Shown piece after piece: positions 18,079 to 26,980 of a stretch of DNA of 64,000 bases. The notes beneath the pieces are model-generated. The model made no database searches. It saw only the letters and a program-made list of their open reading frames with translations, and was not told the DNA's origin. The position numbers and the translations under genes were made by a program. The number at the start of each line of letters is the position of its first letter. The first letter of the stretch is position 1. The stretch comes from JAPOUP01 sp026708635 (GTDB lineage: Bacteria; Pseudomonadota; Alphaproteobacteria; Rhodobacterales; Rhodobacteraceae), in the NCBI GenBank assembly GCA_965200115.1, contig OZ241336.1:186001-250000 (forward strand), read 5' to 3'.

Positions 18079-19047
18079 TTGAATTGCTCCTTTCCACACC
18101 GGCCGTCATTCCCTTACGTCGGCTTTATCTCGGGAACCCTGTTCGCGTTGATATGGAGCGGATCGTTCATTGCGAGCAAAATCACCCTGCCGCTATCACC
18201 TCCGCTCTGGCTCGCCGCCGAACGGTTAATCGGAGCGTCGCTCATCCTTCTGCCTTTTGTGGGAATCCATGCGCTGCGGATATGGCGTGACGCTGAACAT
18301 TCGACACGGTTTCGTCTCTTGTGTTCCGCGGCGCTGACCCAGAGTTTTTACCTTGGCGCAGTATTCTACGCGCTTCATTCACTTCCGGCTACCTTCATAT
18401 CTGTTGTCGGTTCCAGCCTGCCGCTGGTTTCAATACCCGTTGCGACCGCCGTACTCGGGGAGCGCGCGTCATGGCGCGAAGTCATGGTCACAATCTCCGC
18501 GGTCGCAAGCGTTATGATCGTCATACTCGGTCGAGACGGCTCCCCAAGCATCGACACGGACGCCTCAGGATTCGCTGTTACCCTTATGCTGCTGGCCGTT
18601 CTGGCTCTGGCGACCGGAAACACTCTGCTGAAGCCAGTTGCGGAAACTGGCCAATTACTCCCGCTTATCACGATACAAATGAGCGTTGGTGGGGTGCTGC
18701 TTGCCGCCGTTGCCGCCATCGTGGAAGGCCAACCTTATTTCCGTCCAACCCCGGAAGTCCTCGTCGGGTTGATCTATCTGATCGTCATCGGTTCGATTGG
18801 CGGGATGTGGCTTTGGATCCTGCTTCTTCAGCAGTTTTCCGCGATCCAGGCGAGTGGCTTCTTTCTCGCAACCCCAATCTTCGGAATTGGCCTCGGCTAT
18901 GTACTCCTCGGAGAGGTTCTCACACCGGTTCAACTCATTGGTACAGGGATGCTTTGCCTGTTGATCACTATCAGAAGCGGGCTTGGTCAGTCAAAGCCGG
19001 ACAAAGGTCAGGAAATTAGTTCACCACGACAACCGCCTAACCAATAA
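18079..19047 (+). CDS. EamA-type DMT transporter
   Basis: 322 residues with ten predicted membrane helices in two EamA repeats. The first begins YVGFISGTLFALIWSGSFIA. The second includes MSVGGVLLAAVAAIVEG and SGFFLATPIFGIGLGYVLLG. Members export amino acids, nucleosides or other metabolites. The likely start is a TTG at 18079 preceded by GAGAGGGC; no ATG fits. It is 14 bases after the methyltransferase-like pseudogene and 12 bases before the cysteine-synthase remnant, so one transcript is likely. Confidence 0.88.
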   Translation: MNCSFPHRPSFPYVGFISGTLFALIWSGSFIASKITLPLSPPLWLAAERLIGASLILLPFVGIHALRIWRDAEHSTRFRLLCSAALTQSFYLGAVFYALHSLPATFISVVGSSLPLVSIPVATAVLGERASWREVMVTISAVASVMIVILGRDGSPSIDTDASGFAVTLMLLAVLALATGNTLLKPVAETGQLLPLITIQMSVGGVLLAAVAAIVEGQPYFRPTPEVLVGLIYLIVIGSIGGMWLWILLLQQFSAIQASGFFLATPIFGIGLGYVLLGEVLTPVQLIGTGMLCLLITIRSGLGQSKPDKGQEISSPRQPPNQ

Positions 19048-19059
19048 AGGACAACATAG

Positions 19060-19359
19060 ATGCGACGTTGTATAGAAAACACGATCGGCGGCACTCCAAT
19101 TGTCAAACTGACAAATCTCGATATCCCGGATGGTATCCGCATCTTCGCCAAATTGGAGTTTCTGAATCTCGGCAAATGTATTGAGGACACGATGGTTCAG
19201 TATGTCCTCGCTGACGCCGAGAGGGAAGAACTATTGTCAATCGGCTCGACAATCGTGGAGAACACCTCGGGAAATACAGGCGCCGGGGAAGGAAAAACAG
19301 GGGGATCCATAATGAAAATTGGCTTACCGAGCACGGGTTCGCCAGACGAGTCAATCTAG
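19060..19359 (+). pseudogene. Cysteine synthase-like remnant lacking PLP lysine
   Basis: The first 75 residues are clearly from a CysK-type PLP enzyme: NTIGGTPIVKLTNLDIPDGI, then IFAKLEFLN, then STIVENTSGNTGAG. The segment normally reading NPGGSVKDR is here NLGKCIEDT, so the Schiff-base lysine position is Glu. After TSGNTGAG similarity stops and the frame ends at 99 codons, against about 300 in the family. It cannot be an active synthase. It was probably the last gene of the LysR, methyltransferase and exporter cassette. Confidence 0.8.
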
Positions 19360-19401
19360 CGACGTAGACTTGGATAGTCAGCTGATCGCCAGGACTCTCA
19401 T

Positions 19402-19989
19402 ATGGATTTGAACCTCCCCCTGATTTTGGTCACCGCCTCGCTCGCAATCGCGGGAACGTCAATGGCGTCGGGGCGGGTATCCGGGCTGATGATCGGCGCC
19501 GGCATCACAACCGGATCCCTATTTTGGTCAACCGCGGCGGCCCTGGGACTTAGCGCCGTCATGCATGCAAACAGCTGGGCATTTGAGGGGCTCCGCTATT
19601 TCGGGGTGGCATATCTCATCTTCCTGGCCTACAGATCAGCCCGCTCGGCGGTCTCGGGAAAAACCATCAGTCCGCGCTCGGAGACCGGAAGTAAAACGGC
19701 TCTCTTCGCCAAGGGGCTGCTGCTGCATATCGCCGATCCCAAGGCAATATTGTTCTTTGGAGCGCTCTACTCCATTGGCTTGCCCGCGGACGCCGCGTTT
19801 TCGGACCTGACGTTGGTCATTCTCGCCGTAGGCCTGCAGTCCCTCACGATATTTCATGGATATGCGCTTTTGTTTTCCTCAAGGCCGGCGACACGGATTT
19901 ACCTGCGTTCCGGACGGGTAATTGAAGGCCTGTTCGCGATCGCGTTCGGCGCGGCCGGGCTGAAGATTCTGACCGCCAGGCTTCATTGA
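19402..19989 (+). CDS. LysE-family amino-acid exporter
   Basis: 195 residues, about six membrane helices, typical RhtB/LysE architecture. It has MASGRVSGLMIGAGITTGS near the N-terminus (the family GP-rich loop is altered), FEGLRYFGVAYLIFLAYRSA, and GLLLHIADPKAILFFGALYS in place of the usual NPK motif. Substrate unknown. It follows the remnant cassette by about 40 bases but has the more G+C-rich codon use of the main genome, so it may not belong to it. Confidence 0.85.
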   Translation: MDLNLPLILVTASLAIAGTSMASGRVSGLMIGAGITTGSLFWSTAAALGLSAVMHANSWAFEGLRYFGVAYLIFLAYRSARSAVSGKTISPRSETGSKTALFAKGLLLHIADPKAILFFGALYSIGLPADAAFSDLTLVILAVGLQSLTIFHGYALLFSSRPATRIYLRSGRVIEGLFAIAFGAAGLKILTARLH

Positions 19990-20122
19990 GGCGATCCCGG
20001 GTTTGGGCCATACCAGGCCACGGCCAGGCCACGCGCCCCGAGCCGGAATGACGCTTGTCCCAGCCTGTTCGGGTAACGATCGTTCCCTCATCATTGATCC
20101 TGGGATGCCTCCAAAGCACTCC

Positions 20123-20788
20123 CTATGAGTTAACGATTTTCCTGCCCGACTGCCCATAGTTACCGCGAAACCAGTCATGGCAGCGCCTGATCTCTCCCTC
20201 GGAAAGCTCTTCCACCGGACCGCGCGTCAGCGCCAGATGCGTCGTCATCGCCGCCTCCTCGATATACATGGCGAGACTTGTCGCCTCGGTCGCGGATTTT
20301 CCCATCGTGAAGACTCCATGCGCCTTGACGAGAGCCGCGCATCCGCCTTCCGCGGCATCGAGTATCGCTTCGCCCGTGTCGACCTCACCCGGCGTCGCGT
20401 AGCGCGAACAGGGTACGTCCCGCCCCAGCAGATGCGTGATCGGCGTCAGGACAGCCGGAATGCGTTCGCCACGCGCCGCGAAACTGGAGGCATACGGCGA
20501 GTGGGTGTGCGCGACGCCGAATATATCGTCGCGGTGCAGATAGAGATGAAGATGGATTCCCGTATCGACCGAAGGCTTCATTTCCCCTTCCACGACATTG
20601 CCGTCCAGATCCACGACGACCATCGTTTCAGGCGCGAGTCCGGCGAATTTTACCCCCGAGGGCTTGATGACCACCAGGCCGGTGTCCGGGTCGCGGCCGG
20701 AGACGTTGCCACCCGATCCCGCCACCAGGCCATTCCTGGGCAGTTCGCGGTTCTGTTCGCAGACTTCCTCTTTCAGCAGGTCAAGCAT
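20123..20788 (-). CDS. Class II aldolase / adducin family protein
   Basis: 221 residues of the AraD/FucA family. Visible are NGLVAGSGGNVSGRDPDTG, VIKPSGVKFAGLAPE, the Zn-binding HTHSPYASSFAARG, and the later KAHGVFTMGKSATEA and AAMTTHLAL, whose His completes the metal site. Enzymes of this fold are L-fuculose-1-phosphate aldolase, L-ribulose-5-phosphate 4-epimerase or tetronate-4-phosphate decarboxylases. The neighbouring kinase and dehydrogenase favour a retro-aldol or epimerase step on a phosphorylated ketose. Its start overlaps the dehydrogenase stop by 8 bases. It is last in the kinase, dehydrogenase, aldolase operon. Confidence 0.88.
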   Translation of the reverse strand: MLDLLKEEVCEQNRELPRNGLVAGSGGNVSGRDPDTGLVVIKPSGVKFAGLAPETMVVVDLDGNVVEGEMKPSVDTGIHLHLYLHRDDIFGVAHTHSPYASSFAARGERIPAVLTPITHLLGRDVPCSRYATPGEVDTGEAILDAAEGGCAALVKAHGVFTMGKSATEATSLAMYIEEAAMTTHLALTRGPVEELSEGEIRRCHDWFRGNYGQSGRKIVNS

Positions 20789-21827
20789 CCGGCACTCCGT
20801 GCGGGTAGATCACGATCTTCGTGCTCCGCCGGGCTTCGACGAGCAGTCTGAAGGCTTCCGCGGTGTCTTCCAGCGGGAACCGGTGCGAAATCGCCTCCCT
20901 CGCGTTTATCCGGCCCGCTTCCAGTAACCGTATATAGCTGTACGTGTCCATATGATCGGACGAATATCGGGAGGTGACGGTGATCTGGTCGAAATAGGCC
21001 CGGTTGCCGTCCCGCGCCCAGTCCTCACCGGGCGCGAGGGGGGCCCCGAGATGCAGACAGCCACCCACCTCAACCAGTTCAACGGCCTGCCGCCACGCCG
21101 ACGGGAGCGGGGCGGTGACGACAACGGTGTCCGCCAGACGCCCCTTGTTGACCGCGCGCAGGGCGTCAACCGTATCGCCCGCCCCCGGATTGATCGTGTG
21201 GGTGGCGCCATAGGACCGTGCCCTGTCGAGACGCCAGTCCGAAAAGTCCAGCGAAACGACCTTTCCGGCCCCGAAGAACGGCGCGAGATGCACGAATCCC
21301 AGCCCCATGAAACCCGCGCCGACGACGGCGACCGTGTCTCCGGGCTGGATGTTGGACACCTTGAGACCGGACAGGACGCAGGACCAGGGCTCGATCGTGA
21401 CCGCTTCCTCGTCCGTGACCGTCTCGGGCAGCAGATGGGTGTCCATCGCCAGATGCTGGGCCGTGATCCGGAAATACTCGCAGACACCGCCCGGATCCAG
21501 CCGCATCGTTCTGTAGAACGGATCGCGCGTGAAATGGCCGCGGCGTGACAGGTGGCTGTCAACGCGACCGACGTGGTGGTTGACAAAAACCCGGTCTCCG
21601 ATCCTGTAGTCGGTCACGCCCGCACCCAGTTCGACCACTTCAGCCGATGGCTCGTGCCCCAGAACTTTCGGTTCGGTCTTGTACCACGCCATTGTCTCGC
21701 TGCCGCAGAGCCCGCAGGCCCTGGTCTTTAGCAGCATCTCGCCCGGTCCGATTTCGGGGACGGGAACGTCTTCGATCCTGATATCGTCGACGCCGTAGAG
21801 AACGGCCGCCCGCATCAGGCTTCCCAT
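20781..21827 (-). CDS. Zn-dependent medium-chain alcohol dehydrogenase
   Basis: 348 residues of the MDR superfamily, sorbitol/threonine dehydrogenase branch. The catalytic Zn site is in ACGLCGSETMAWY with LGHEPSAEVVELG. The structural Zn loop is reduced: the usual four-cysteine segment is replaced by NHHVGRVDSHLSRRG. The Rossmann segment VAVVGAGFMGLGFVHLA is followed by VVSLDFSDWRLDRAR, where the Asp favours NAD+. Likely role: oxidation of a sugar or polyol hydroxyl. The start ATG overlaps the kinase stop as TAATG, giving strong translational coupling. Confidence 0.9.
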   Translation of the reverse strand: MGSLMRAAVLYGVDDIRIEDVPVPEIGPGEMLLKTRACGLCGSETMAWYKTEPKVLGHEPSAEVVELGAGVTDYRIGDRVFVNHHVGRVDSHLSRRGHFTRDPFYRTMRLDPGGVCEYFRITAQHLAMDTHLLPETVTDEEAVTIEPWSCVLSGLKVSNIQPGDTVAVVGAGFMGLGFVHLAPFFGAGKVVSLDFSDWRLDRARSYGATHTINPGAGDTVDALRAVNKGRLADTVVVTAPLPSAWRQAVELVEVGGCLHLGAPLAPGEDWARDGNRAYFDQITVTSRYSSDHMDTYSYIRLLEAGRINAREAISHRFPLEDTAEAFRLLVEARRSTKIVIYPHGVPDA

Positions 21828-23332
21828 TACGGACCCCTGCCGGCCGAGGTGGCCAGGAGGGCGTCCGACAGCATGGTATACCTTTGGAAAACGTGACGGT
21901 ATTCCTTATGGTTGGCCGGATCAGGTCGATAGCGGGTGAAGTCATTCTCCCTGTGACAAAGGGATCGGACATCTCCGTAACCGGCGGCCGCCGCTCCGAT
22001 ACAGGCCGCGCCCCACAATCCCAGGTCAGATCTGGGATTCACGAGAATATCCTGTCCGACTATATCGGATATGATCTGGCACCAGACCGGGTTGTTTGAG
22101 CCACCGCCGGTAAGCTGGACCGGACGGTCGGGAAGCCCCCCCTCGAGCTCGAAGCAATGACGCAGGCTGAGCGCGGTGCCCTCCAGCACCGCGCGTTCAA
22201 GCTCGGCACCGGTGGTCACGGCTGACATTCCGAGAAAACCGGCGCGGATGCCAGGGGCGACGAACGGCGCGCGCTCGCCGTTCAGGTAAGGAAGGAAAGT
22301 GACGCCATTCGAACCTACAGGAACTTCGGCAACCGTCCCGTTGAACTCCGCCGAGGAACCGCCCGCATCGCTTACGACCGATCCCCGAAGATGGAGGCTC
22401 GCGAACCAATCGAATGCGGACGTGCCGGTCGACGGCGCCAGAACGCGGGCCGCGATGTCGTTCTTTACGGGATGCAGCACGGTCGCGCCTATCGGGTCAT
22501 CGGTTGGGTGAAACCTGTCCGTCAGGATACCGACCACAGCCGTCGTGCCCAGGATCATCATCGTGTCGTCGGCGCCGAACATCTCCATGCCGACGATCAT
22601 CGCTCCGAGATCGAGGGTCGCGACGGAGACGGGCACGCCGGCGGGAAGACCGGTTAAATCGGCCGCGGTCCGGCTCACTGGACCGAGCACGGAGTCTGCG
22701 GACCGCGGCTGACTCAGCAGTCCCCGCGCGTCCGCGCAGCCGAGAGCGTCGATGGAGGTGCCGTACTCCCGCGTCTTAAGATCAAGAAACGGTATCGAGG
22801 CGTTGCAGAAATCCGTCGCCACATATCCGGTCAGCTGGGCGCCGATCCAATCGCCGCAGGTAACTATGTGCGCGACCGAGCCTGCCGCTTCCGGCTCGTT
22901 TTCGCGCAGCCAGCGCCAGCCCAACGCGGACGTACCCGGCCAGAGGGCGGTATTGCAGCCAAGGCTGACGGATCCGGTCCGTCCGGCGCTCTCCAGGGCC
23001 TTCAGGTCATTCACCATTCCGGGTCGTGTGTCGTTCCACAAAATCGCATTCCGGATCGGCTTGGCATCGGAATCCAACGCCCAGAAACCGTCACCCTGCG
23101 CACAGATGCCGATCGACCGGACGTGACGGACATCAAGCTGGGAGACCAGATTCCTCAGGCATTCCGACGTCGCCCGCCAGACCGAATCGAGACACTGTTC
23201 GGATCGGCCATCGGGCAGCCGAACGATCTCGGCGGCGCGGTCGGCAAAGCCTACGGCATTTCCCGATCCGTCAAATGCCGCCGCCTTTATGGCAGTGGTG
23301 CCTATATCGAGACCAAGCCGGAGATCCGCCAC
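21827..23332 (-). CDS. FGGY-family carbohydrate kinase
   Basis: 501 residues with both FGGY domains. N-terminal LRLGLDIGTTAIKAAAFDG is the phosphate-1 motif, followed by IGICAQGDGFWALD and AILWNDTRPGM. The C-terminal half has GERAPFVAPGIRAGFLGMSA, the FGGY signature area, and VQLTGGGSNNPVWCQIISDI with the adenosine-binding GG. It would phosphorylate a sugar or ketose such as xylulose, ribulose, fuculose or erythritol-like substrates; specificity is not readable. First gene of the minus-strand operon, divergent from the ABC transporter. Confidence 0.9.
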   Translation of the reverse strand: MADLRLGLDIGTTAIKAAAFDGSGNAVGFADRAAEIVRLPDGRSEQCLDSVWRATSECLRNLVSQLDVRHVRSIGICAQGDGFWALDSDAKPIRNAILWNDTRPGMVNDLKALESAGRTGSVSLGCNTALWPGTSALGWRWLRENEPEAAGSVAHIVTCGDWIGAQLTGYVATDFCNASIPFLDLKTREYGTSIDALGCADARGLLSQPRSADSVLGPVSRTAADLTGLPAGVPVSVATLDLGAMIVGMEMFGADDTMMILGTTAVVGILTDRFHPTDDPIGATVLHPVKNDIAARVLAPSTGTSAFDWFASLHLRGSVVSDAGGSSAEFNGTVAEVPVGSNGVTFLPYLNGERAPFVAPGIRAGFLGMSAVTTGAELERAVLEGTALSLRHCFELEGGLPDRPVQLTGGGSNNPVWCQIISDIVGQDILVNPRSDLGLWGAACIGAAAAGYGDVRSLCHRENDFTRYRPDPANHKEYRHVFQRYTMLSDALLATSAGRGP

Positions 23333-23449
23333 CCTACAAACCCTTCATCTGCCCTTCGGTTATACATCTGAAATAAAAATTGATATTTGAAAAGCTTGTT
23401 GGTTAAATACCCTAGGAAAGAATGAACTCGTATACATATGGAGGATCGA
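23333..23449. promoter_or_regulatory. Divergent A/T-rich promoter region of the sugar locus
   Basis: The 117 bases between the kinase start and the binding-protein start are much richer in A+T than the flanking genes and contain TTGATATTTGAAAAGC and TTGGTTAAATAC. This is the natural place for divergent promoters and a regulator site. No regulator gene is adjacent, so control is probably from elsewhere. No clear palindrome was found. Confidence 0.45.
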
Positions 23450-24424
23450 ATGAGGAAGTTATTGGCAACGGCATTCCTGGCAGGCGGCCTCGCGGCCCTG
23501 TCCACGCCCGCGGCGGCTGACGGTCACCTGAACCTAGAGGGAAAGACCATCGGCGTCGCGGTCGTCGGAACACAGCACTTCTGGGACCGTGAGGCGTTCA
23601 ACGGCGCGGTCAGCACGGTCGAATCGCTTGGTGGCACCGTAGTTCCAGTTGATGGCGGTCGGGACAACCAGATCCATGCCGACAACCACGACATTCTTCT
23701 CAACAGCGGCGTGGACGCGGTCATTTCCATTTTGGGCGATGCGGCCGTCGAGCCGAAATTCGAGGCCCTGAAGGCGGCCGGAATTCCCGTTTTCACGGTG
23801 GATCATCCCAGCCCTCACGCGGTCAACAACACGACATCCGACAATTACTACATGGGAACGACGATTGGCCGCTATATGGCCGATGCGATCGGTGGCGAGG
23901 GTAAAGTCGCCGTATTCAACGCATTCGAGAACGCGCTGCGCATATGCGGAATTCGCGCGGGTCTCTGGAAATACGTTCTGCAGGACTATCCCGGCATCGA
24001 AATCCTCCAGCCTGAACTGGCGGAGGAGTTCGCCAACGCACCGGAGGACGCGCGCAAGAAGACACTCGATCTTCTGAGCCAATACCCCGAGGGCACGATT
24101 GACGCCATACACGTCGGTTGCTGGGACCAGCCGGCGATCGGCGTCGTCCAGGCTCTCGAGGAGGCCGGCCGAACGGACGTGATCGTCACGGCTCTTGACG
24201 GTGGTCCGGACACTCTGGAGATCATGGCGGAGGACGGGTCGCCTTTCGTCGCCAATGTCGCGCAGCAACCGAATTTGATCGGCTCGACCTCCGCGATGAA
24301 CGTGGCGCGACACTTTGCCGGCGAAGCACTCCTGCCACAGACCTATGTCGACGTCCTGCCCGTCAACGGTCAGGCGGAAGCCAAGGCGGCTTACGAATCC
24401 CTCGGCTACGGTTCGCTCGACTGA
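23450..24424 (+). CDS. Sugar ABC transporter substrate-binding protein
   Basis: 324 residues. A signal peptide (MRKLLATAFLAGGLAALSTP, cleavage after AAA) precedes a type I periplasmic-binding fold of the ribose/xylose class (Peripla_BP_4): KTIGVAVVGTQHFWDREAFN, DAVISILGDAAVEPKFEALK, GIPVFTVDHPSPHAVNNTTS and VTALDGGPDTLEIM. The start at 23450 is supported by GGAGG seven bases upstream; an ATG at 23438 contains that site and is unlikely. The ligand is probably a monosaccharide or polyol handled by the divergent operon. Confidence 0.93.
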   Translation: MRKLLATAFLAGGLAALSTPAAADGHLNLEGKTIGVAVVGTQHFWDREAFNGAVSTVESLGGTVVPVDGGRDNQIHADNHDILLNSGVDAVISILGDAAVEPKFEALKAAGIPVFTVDHPSPHAVNNTTSDNYYMGTTIGRYMADAIGGEGKVAVFNAFENALRICGIRAGLWKYVLQDYPGIEILQPELAEEFANAPEDARKKTLDLLSQYPEGTIDAIHVGCWDQPAIGVVQALEEAGRTDVIVTALDGGPDTLEIMAEDGSPFVANVAQQPNLIGSTSAMNVARHFAGEALLPQTYVDVLPVNGQAEAKAAYESLGYGSLD

Positions 24425-24437
24425 ATAGCCTCACCAA

Positions 24438-24470
24438 GAGGGGCGGCGTCTGACCTTTCCGCCGCCCCTC
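24438..24470 (+). terminator. Strong hairpin between binding-protein and ATPase genes
   Basis: GAGGGGCGGCG (24438-24448) and CGCCGCCCCTC (24460-24470) are perfect 11-bp inverted arms with an 11-base loop. No T-run follows. In ABC operons such an intercistronic hairpin commonly attenuates or stabilises the binding-protein mRNA so that this protein is made in excess over the membrane parts. Confidence 0.7.
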
Positions 24471-24488
24471 GCGCAATACCTTAACGAC

Positions 24489-26015
24489 ATGCCCGGCGAT
24501 GCATTCAGTCTTGCGGGAATCGTCAAGACGTTTCCCGGCGTCCACGCGCTTGACGGAGCGTCCCTGTCAATCCGGCCGGGAGAGATTCACGGCCTTGTCG
24601 GTGAGAACGGTGCCGGAAAATCAACCATCATCAAAATCCTGGCGGGTGTCTACCGACCCGATCAGGGCACCGTATCGATCAATGCCGAACCGGTCCCTTC
24701 GCTAACGCCGACGTTCGTCCATAAAGCCGGCGTACGGTTCATCCACCAGGAACTCCATCTCGTCCCCCACTTTACGGTCACGGAATCGGTTTTCATGGGT
24801 CAGGAACTCACGGGCCGCCTCGGACTCGCGAAACGCGACATGCGAAAAAAGGCGGAGGCTTTCCTGCGGAACATATTGGGTATCGATCTGCCCGGGAACC
24901 TTCTGGTTCGCGACCTGGGCACCGCCGAGCGCAAGCTTGTCCAGATAGCTCGTGCCCTGATTGACGGTAAGGCCAAAACCGTCGTCTTCGATGAACCGAC
25001 AGCGCCGCTCGCCAGTGACGAGGTCGAGACGGTGATGAAGGCTATCAACGCGCTGAAAGCGGAAGGTATCGCGATCCTCTACGTGTCGCACTACCTTTCG
25101 GAAGTCACCGATATCTGCGACCGGGTGACGGTCTTTCGTCAAGGGAAGACGGTCGGGGTTTTTGACCAGATAGATGCCGATAGCTCCGGGGACTTGATCT
25201 ACGCGATGGTCGGACGGAACCTCACGGACATGTTCCCCCAAAAGGACCGCAAGTCGCGAGGCATCGGGCTTGAGGTATCGGGCTTCGGGGATGGCGAGAG
25301 GTTTGAGGGCGTGTCCCTCAAGATCCAGCGTGGTCAAATTCTCGGCATTGCGGGGTTGATCGGCTCCGGGCGAGAGGAGCTGGTCGAGGCGCTCTACGGC
25401 CTGCGCTCCGCGAAGTCGGGATCCATGAGAATCGAGGGAGAGGTCACGCGCATCCGAAATGCCGCTCAGGCGGTCAGGGCGGGGCTGGTACTGGTTCCAC
25501 GGGACCGTCGAAACGCCGGACTGGTTCTGCCGATGACGGTGTCCGAAAATGTCACGCTGGCGATCCTGGAGCGGAATTCCCGGTTTTCGCTCGAGGACAG
25601 AAACGCGGCCCGGAAGACCGCCGCCGAACAGATAGGGGCGCTCGACATCCGGCCACCGAATCCGGACGCCGTCACTCGGTTCCTTAGTGGCGGGAACCAG
25701 CAGAAAGTCGTTCTGGCCCGGTGGCTGGCAAAAACGGCGCGCGTGTTCATTTTTGACGAACCGACCCTCGGAGTCGATATCGGAGCCAAGGCGGAAATCT
25801 ATCGATTGATCGAGAATCTCGCGCGAGACGGGGCGGCGGTGATCGTTTCCTCGTCAGACCCCGTCGAACTTGTGGGCATATGTGACCGCATCGCCATAAT
25901 GATGCGAGGGCGTATGGCCGGCGAACTCAGCGCCACTGACCTGACTGTCGACGGACTTGTCGCCGCGACAACAGGCGCCGCGGATGTCGGGACACTCGCC
26001 GATGCCGTCGCATAG
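24489..26015 (+). CDS. Sugar ABC transporter ATP-binding protein (two domains)
   Basis: 508 residues, RbsA/XylG-type with two nucleotide-binding domains. Domain 1 has Walker A GENGAGKST, a degenerate signature DLGTAERKLVQIARAL and Walker B TVVFDEPTAPL. Domain 2 (from about 260) has the Lys-less Walker A GLIGSGREELVEAL, usual for this class, a full signature LSGGNQQKVVLARWL, and FIFDEPTLGVDIGAK. It powers import with the two following permeases and overlaps the first permease by 14 bases. Confidence 0.94.
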   Translation: MPGDAFSLAGIVKTFPGVHALDGASLSIRPGEIHGLVGENGAGKSTIIKILAGVYRPDQGTVSINAEPVPSLTPTFVHKAGVRFIHQELHLVPHFTVTESVFMGQELTGRLGLAKRDMRKKAEAFLRNILGIDLPGNLLVRDLGTAERKLVQIARALIDGKAKTVVFDEPTAPLASDEVETVMKAINALKAEGIAILYVSHYLSEVTDICDRVTVFRQGKTVGVFDQIDADSSGDLIYAMVGRNLTDMFPQKDRKSRGIGLEVSGFGDGERFEGVSLKIQRGQILGIAGLIGSGREELVEALYGLRSAKSGSMRIEGEVTRIRNAAQAVRAGLVLVPRDRRNAGLVLPMTVSENVTLAILERNSRFSLEDRNAARKTAAEQIGALDIRPPNPDAVTRFLSGGNQQKVVLARWLAKTARVFIFDEPTLGVDIGAKAEIYRLIENLARDGAAVIVSSSDPVELVGICDRIAIMMRGRMAGELSATDLTVDGLVAATTGAADVGTLADAVA

Positions 26016-26979
26016 CAGCGCTTCGGTCCGGTTTTCCCCGAACCTGACCGGCTACATTCCGTTGACCATATTTCTGGGCGTGCTCGTCTACATCAGCCTG
26101 AACGCGCCGAATTTCGTGACCATGCGGAATCTGGAGCTTGTACTGATGCAAAGCCTGCCCGTGGTTCTGGTCTGCGCCGGTCTTGCCGCCGTCGTAATGG
26201 CCGGCGGTGACGATGTCGTATCGGGCGGCATCGACCTCTCAATTCCGGCGACCGCCGTTCTAAGCGCAGGGGTAACGGCGCAGATGCTGACGGCTGGCTG
26301 GCCGCTGGCGCTCTGCTCCGCCGCCGCGCTGGCCGCATGCCTCGTCGTGGGAGCGGTAAACGCCCTATTGGTCACGCGCATGGGCATGACGCCGCTCCTT
26401 GCCACGCTAGCGATGTTCGTGGCCGTGGTGGGCGTCAACAACGTCATCACGGAAAGCAGGCGGATCAATGTGGACCACACCTGGATTGTCGCGCTGCGGA
26501 GTCAGGACGTTGTCGGCGTTCCCTTAGGCATCACGCTAACCGCTGCCATCGTCACATTAATTTTTTTCCTGCTTCATCTGACACGGTTCGGCCTGGGTCT
26601 GCAGGCGGTGGGCGGCAGCCGCGATGCGGCGGAAACATCTGGCCTGAACGTTTCCCGGCTTTTTGCGATGAGCTTTGTCGTGGCCGCGCTTACCGGGTTC
26701 CTATGTGGCTTTTTTCTTTTGGCGCGCGGAGCGGGAAGCTCTCCCGGCGTGCAGGACAACCTGATGCTGGAAATGGTGCTCGCGACCTTTGTCGGAGCGG
26801 CTTTCTCGCCAAGACGTGTGGTGACGCTGTGGGGCGCGGTCCTGGGAGCCGTGCTGGTCACCGCGATTTCGATAGGCTTCAAATCGATGGGTGTGAACGT
26901 ATTCTGGACCGGCCTGATCAAGGGTTCGCTCATCGTGGTCGTTGTAGCCCTCGCCGCCGTTTCAAATAGGGTGCGTTGA
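26002..26979 (+). CDS. Sugar ABC transporter permease (first)
   Basis: About 325 residues in the BPD_transp_2 (ribose/xylose/AI-2) permease family, with eight to ten hydrophobic helices. Recognisable are PVVLVCAGLAAVVMAGG, the GGIDLS motif (SGGIDLSIPATAVLSAGV) and AVGGSRDAAETSGLNVSRL, the cytoplasmic loop contacting the ATPase. The start at 26002 overlaps the end of the ATPase gene; ATGs at 25957 and 25984 would lengthen it. Two bases separate it from the second permease. Confidence 0.9.
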   Translation: MPSHSSASVRFSPNLTGYIPLTIFLGVLVYISLNAPNFVTMRNLELVLMQSLPVVLVCAGLAAVVMAGGDDVVSGGIDLSIPATAVLSAGVTAQMLTAGWPLALCSAAALAACLVVGAVNALLVTRMGMTPLLATLAMFVAVVGVNNVITESRRINVDHTWIVALRSQDVVGVPLGITLTAAIVTLIFFLLHLTRFGLGLQAVGGSRDAAETSGLNVSRLFAMSFVVAALTGFLCGFFLLARGAGSSPGVQDNLMLEMVLATFVGAAFSPRRVVTLWGAVLGAVLVTAISIGFKSMGVNVFWTGLIKGSLIVVVVALAAVSNRVR

Positions 26980-26980
26980 T

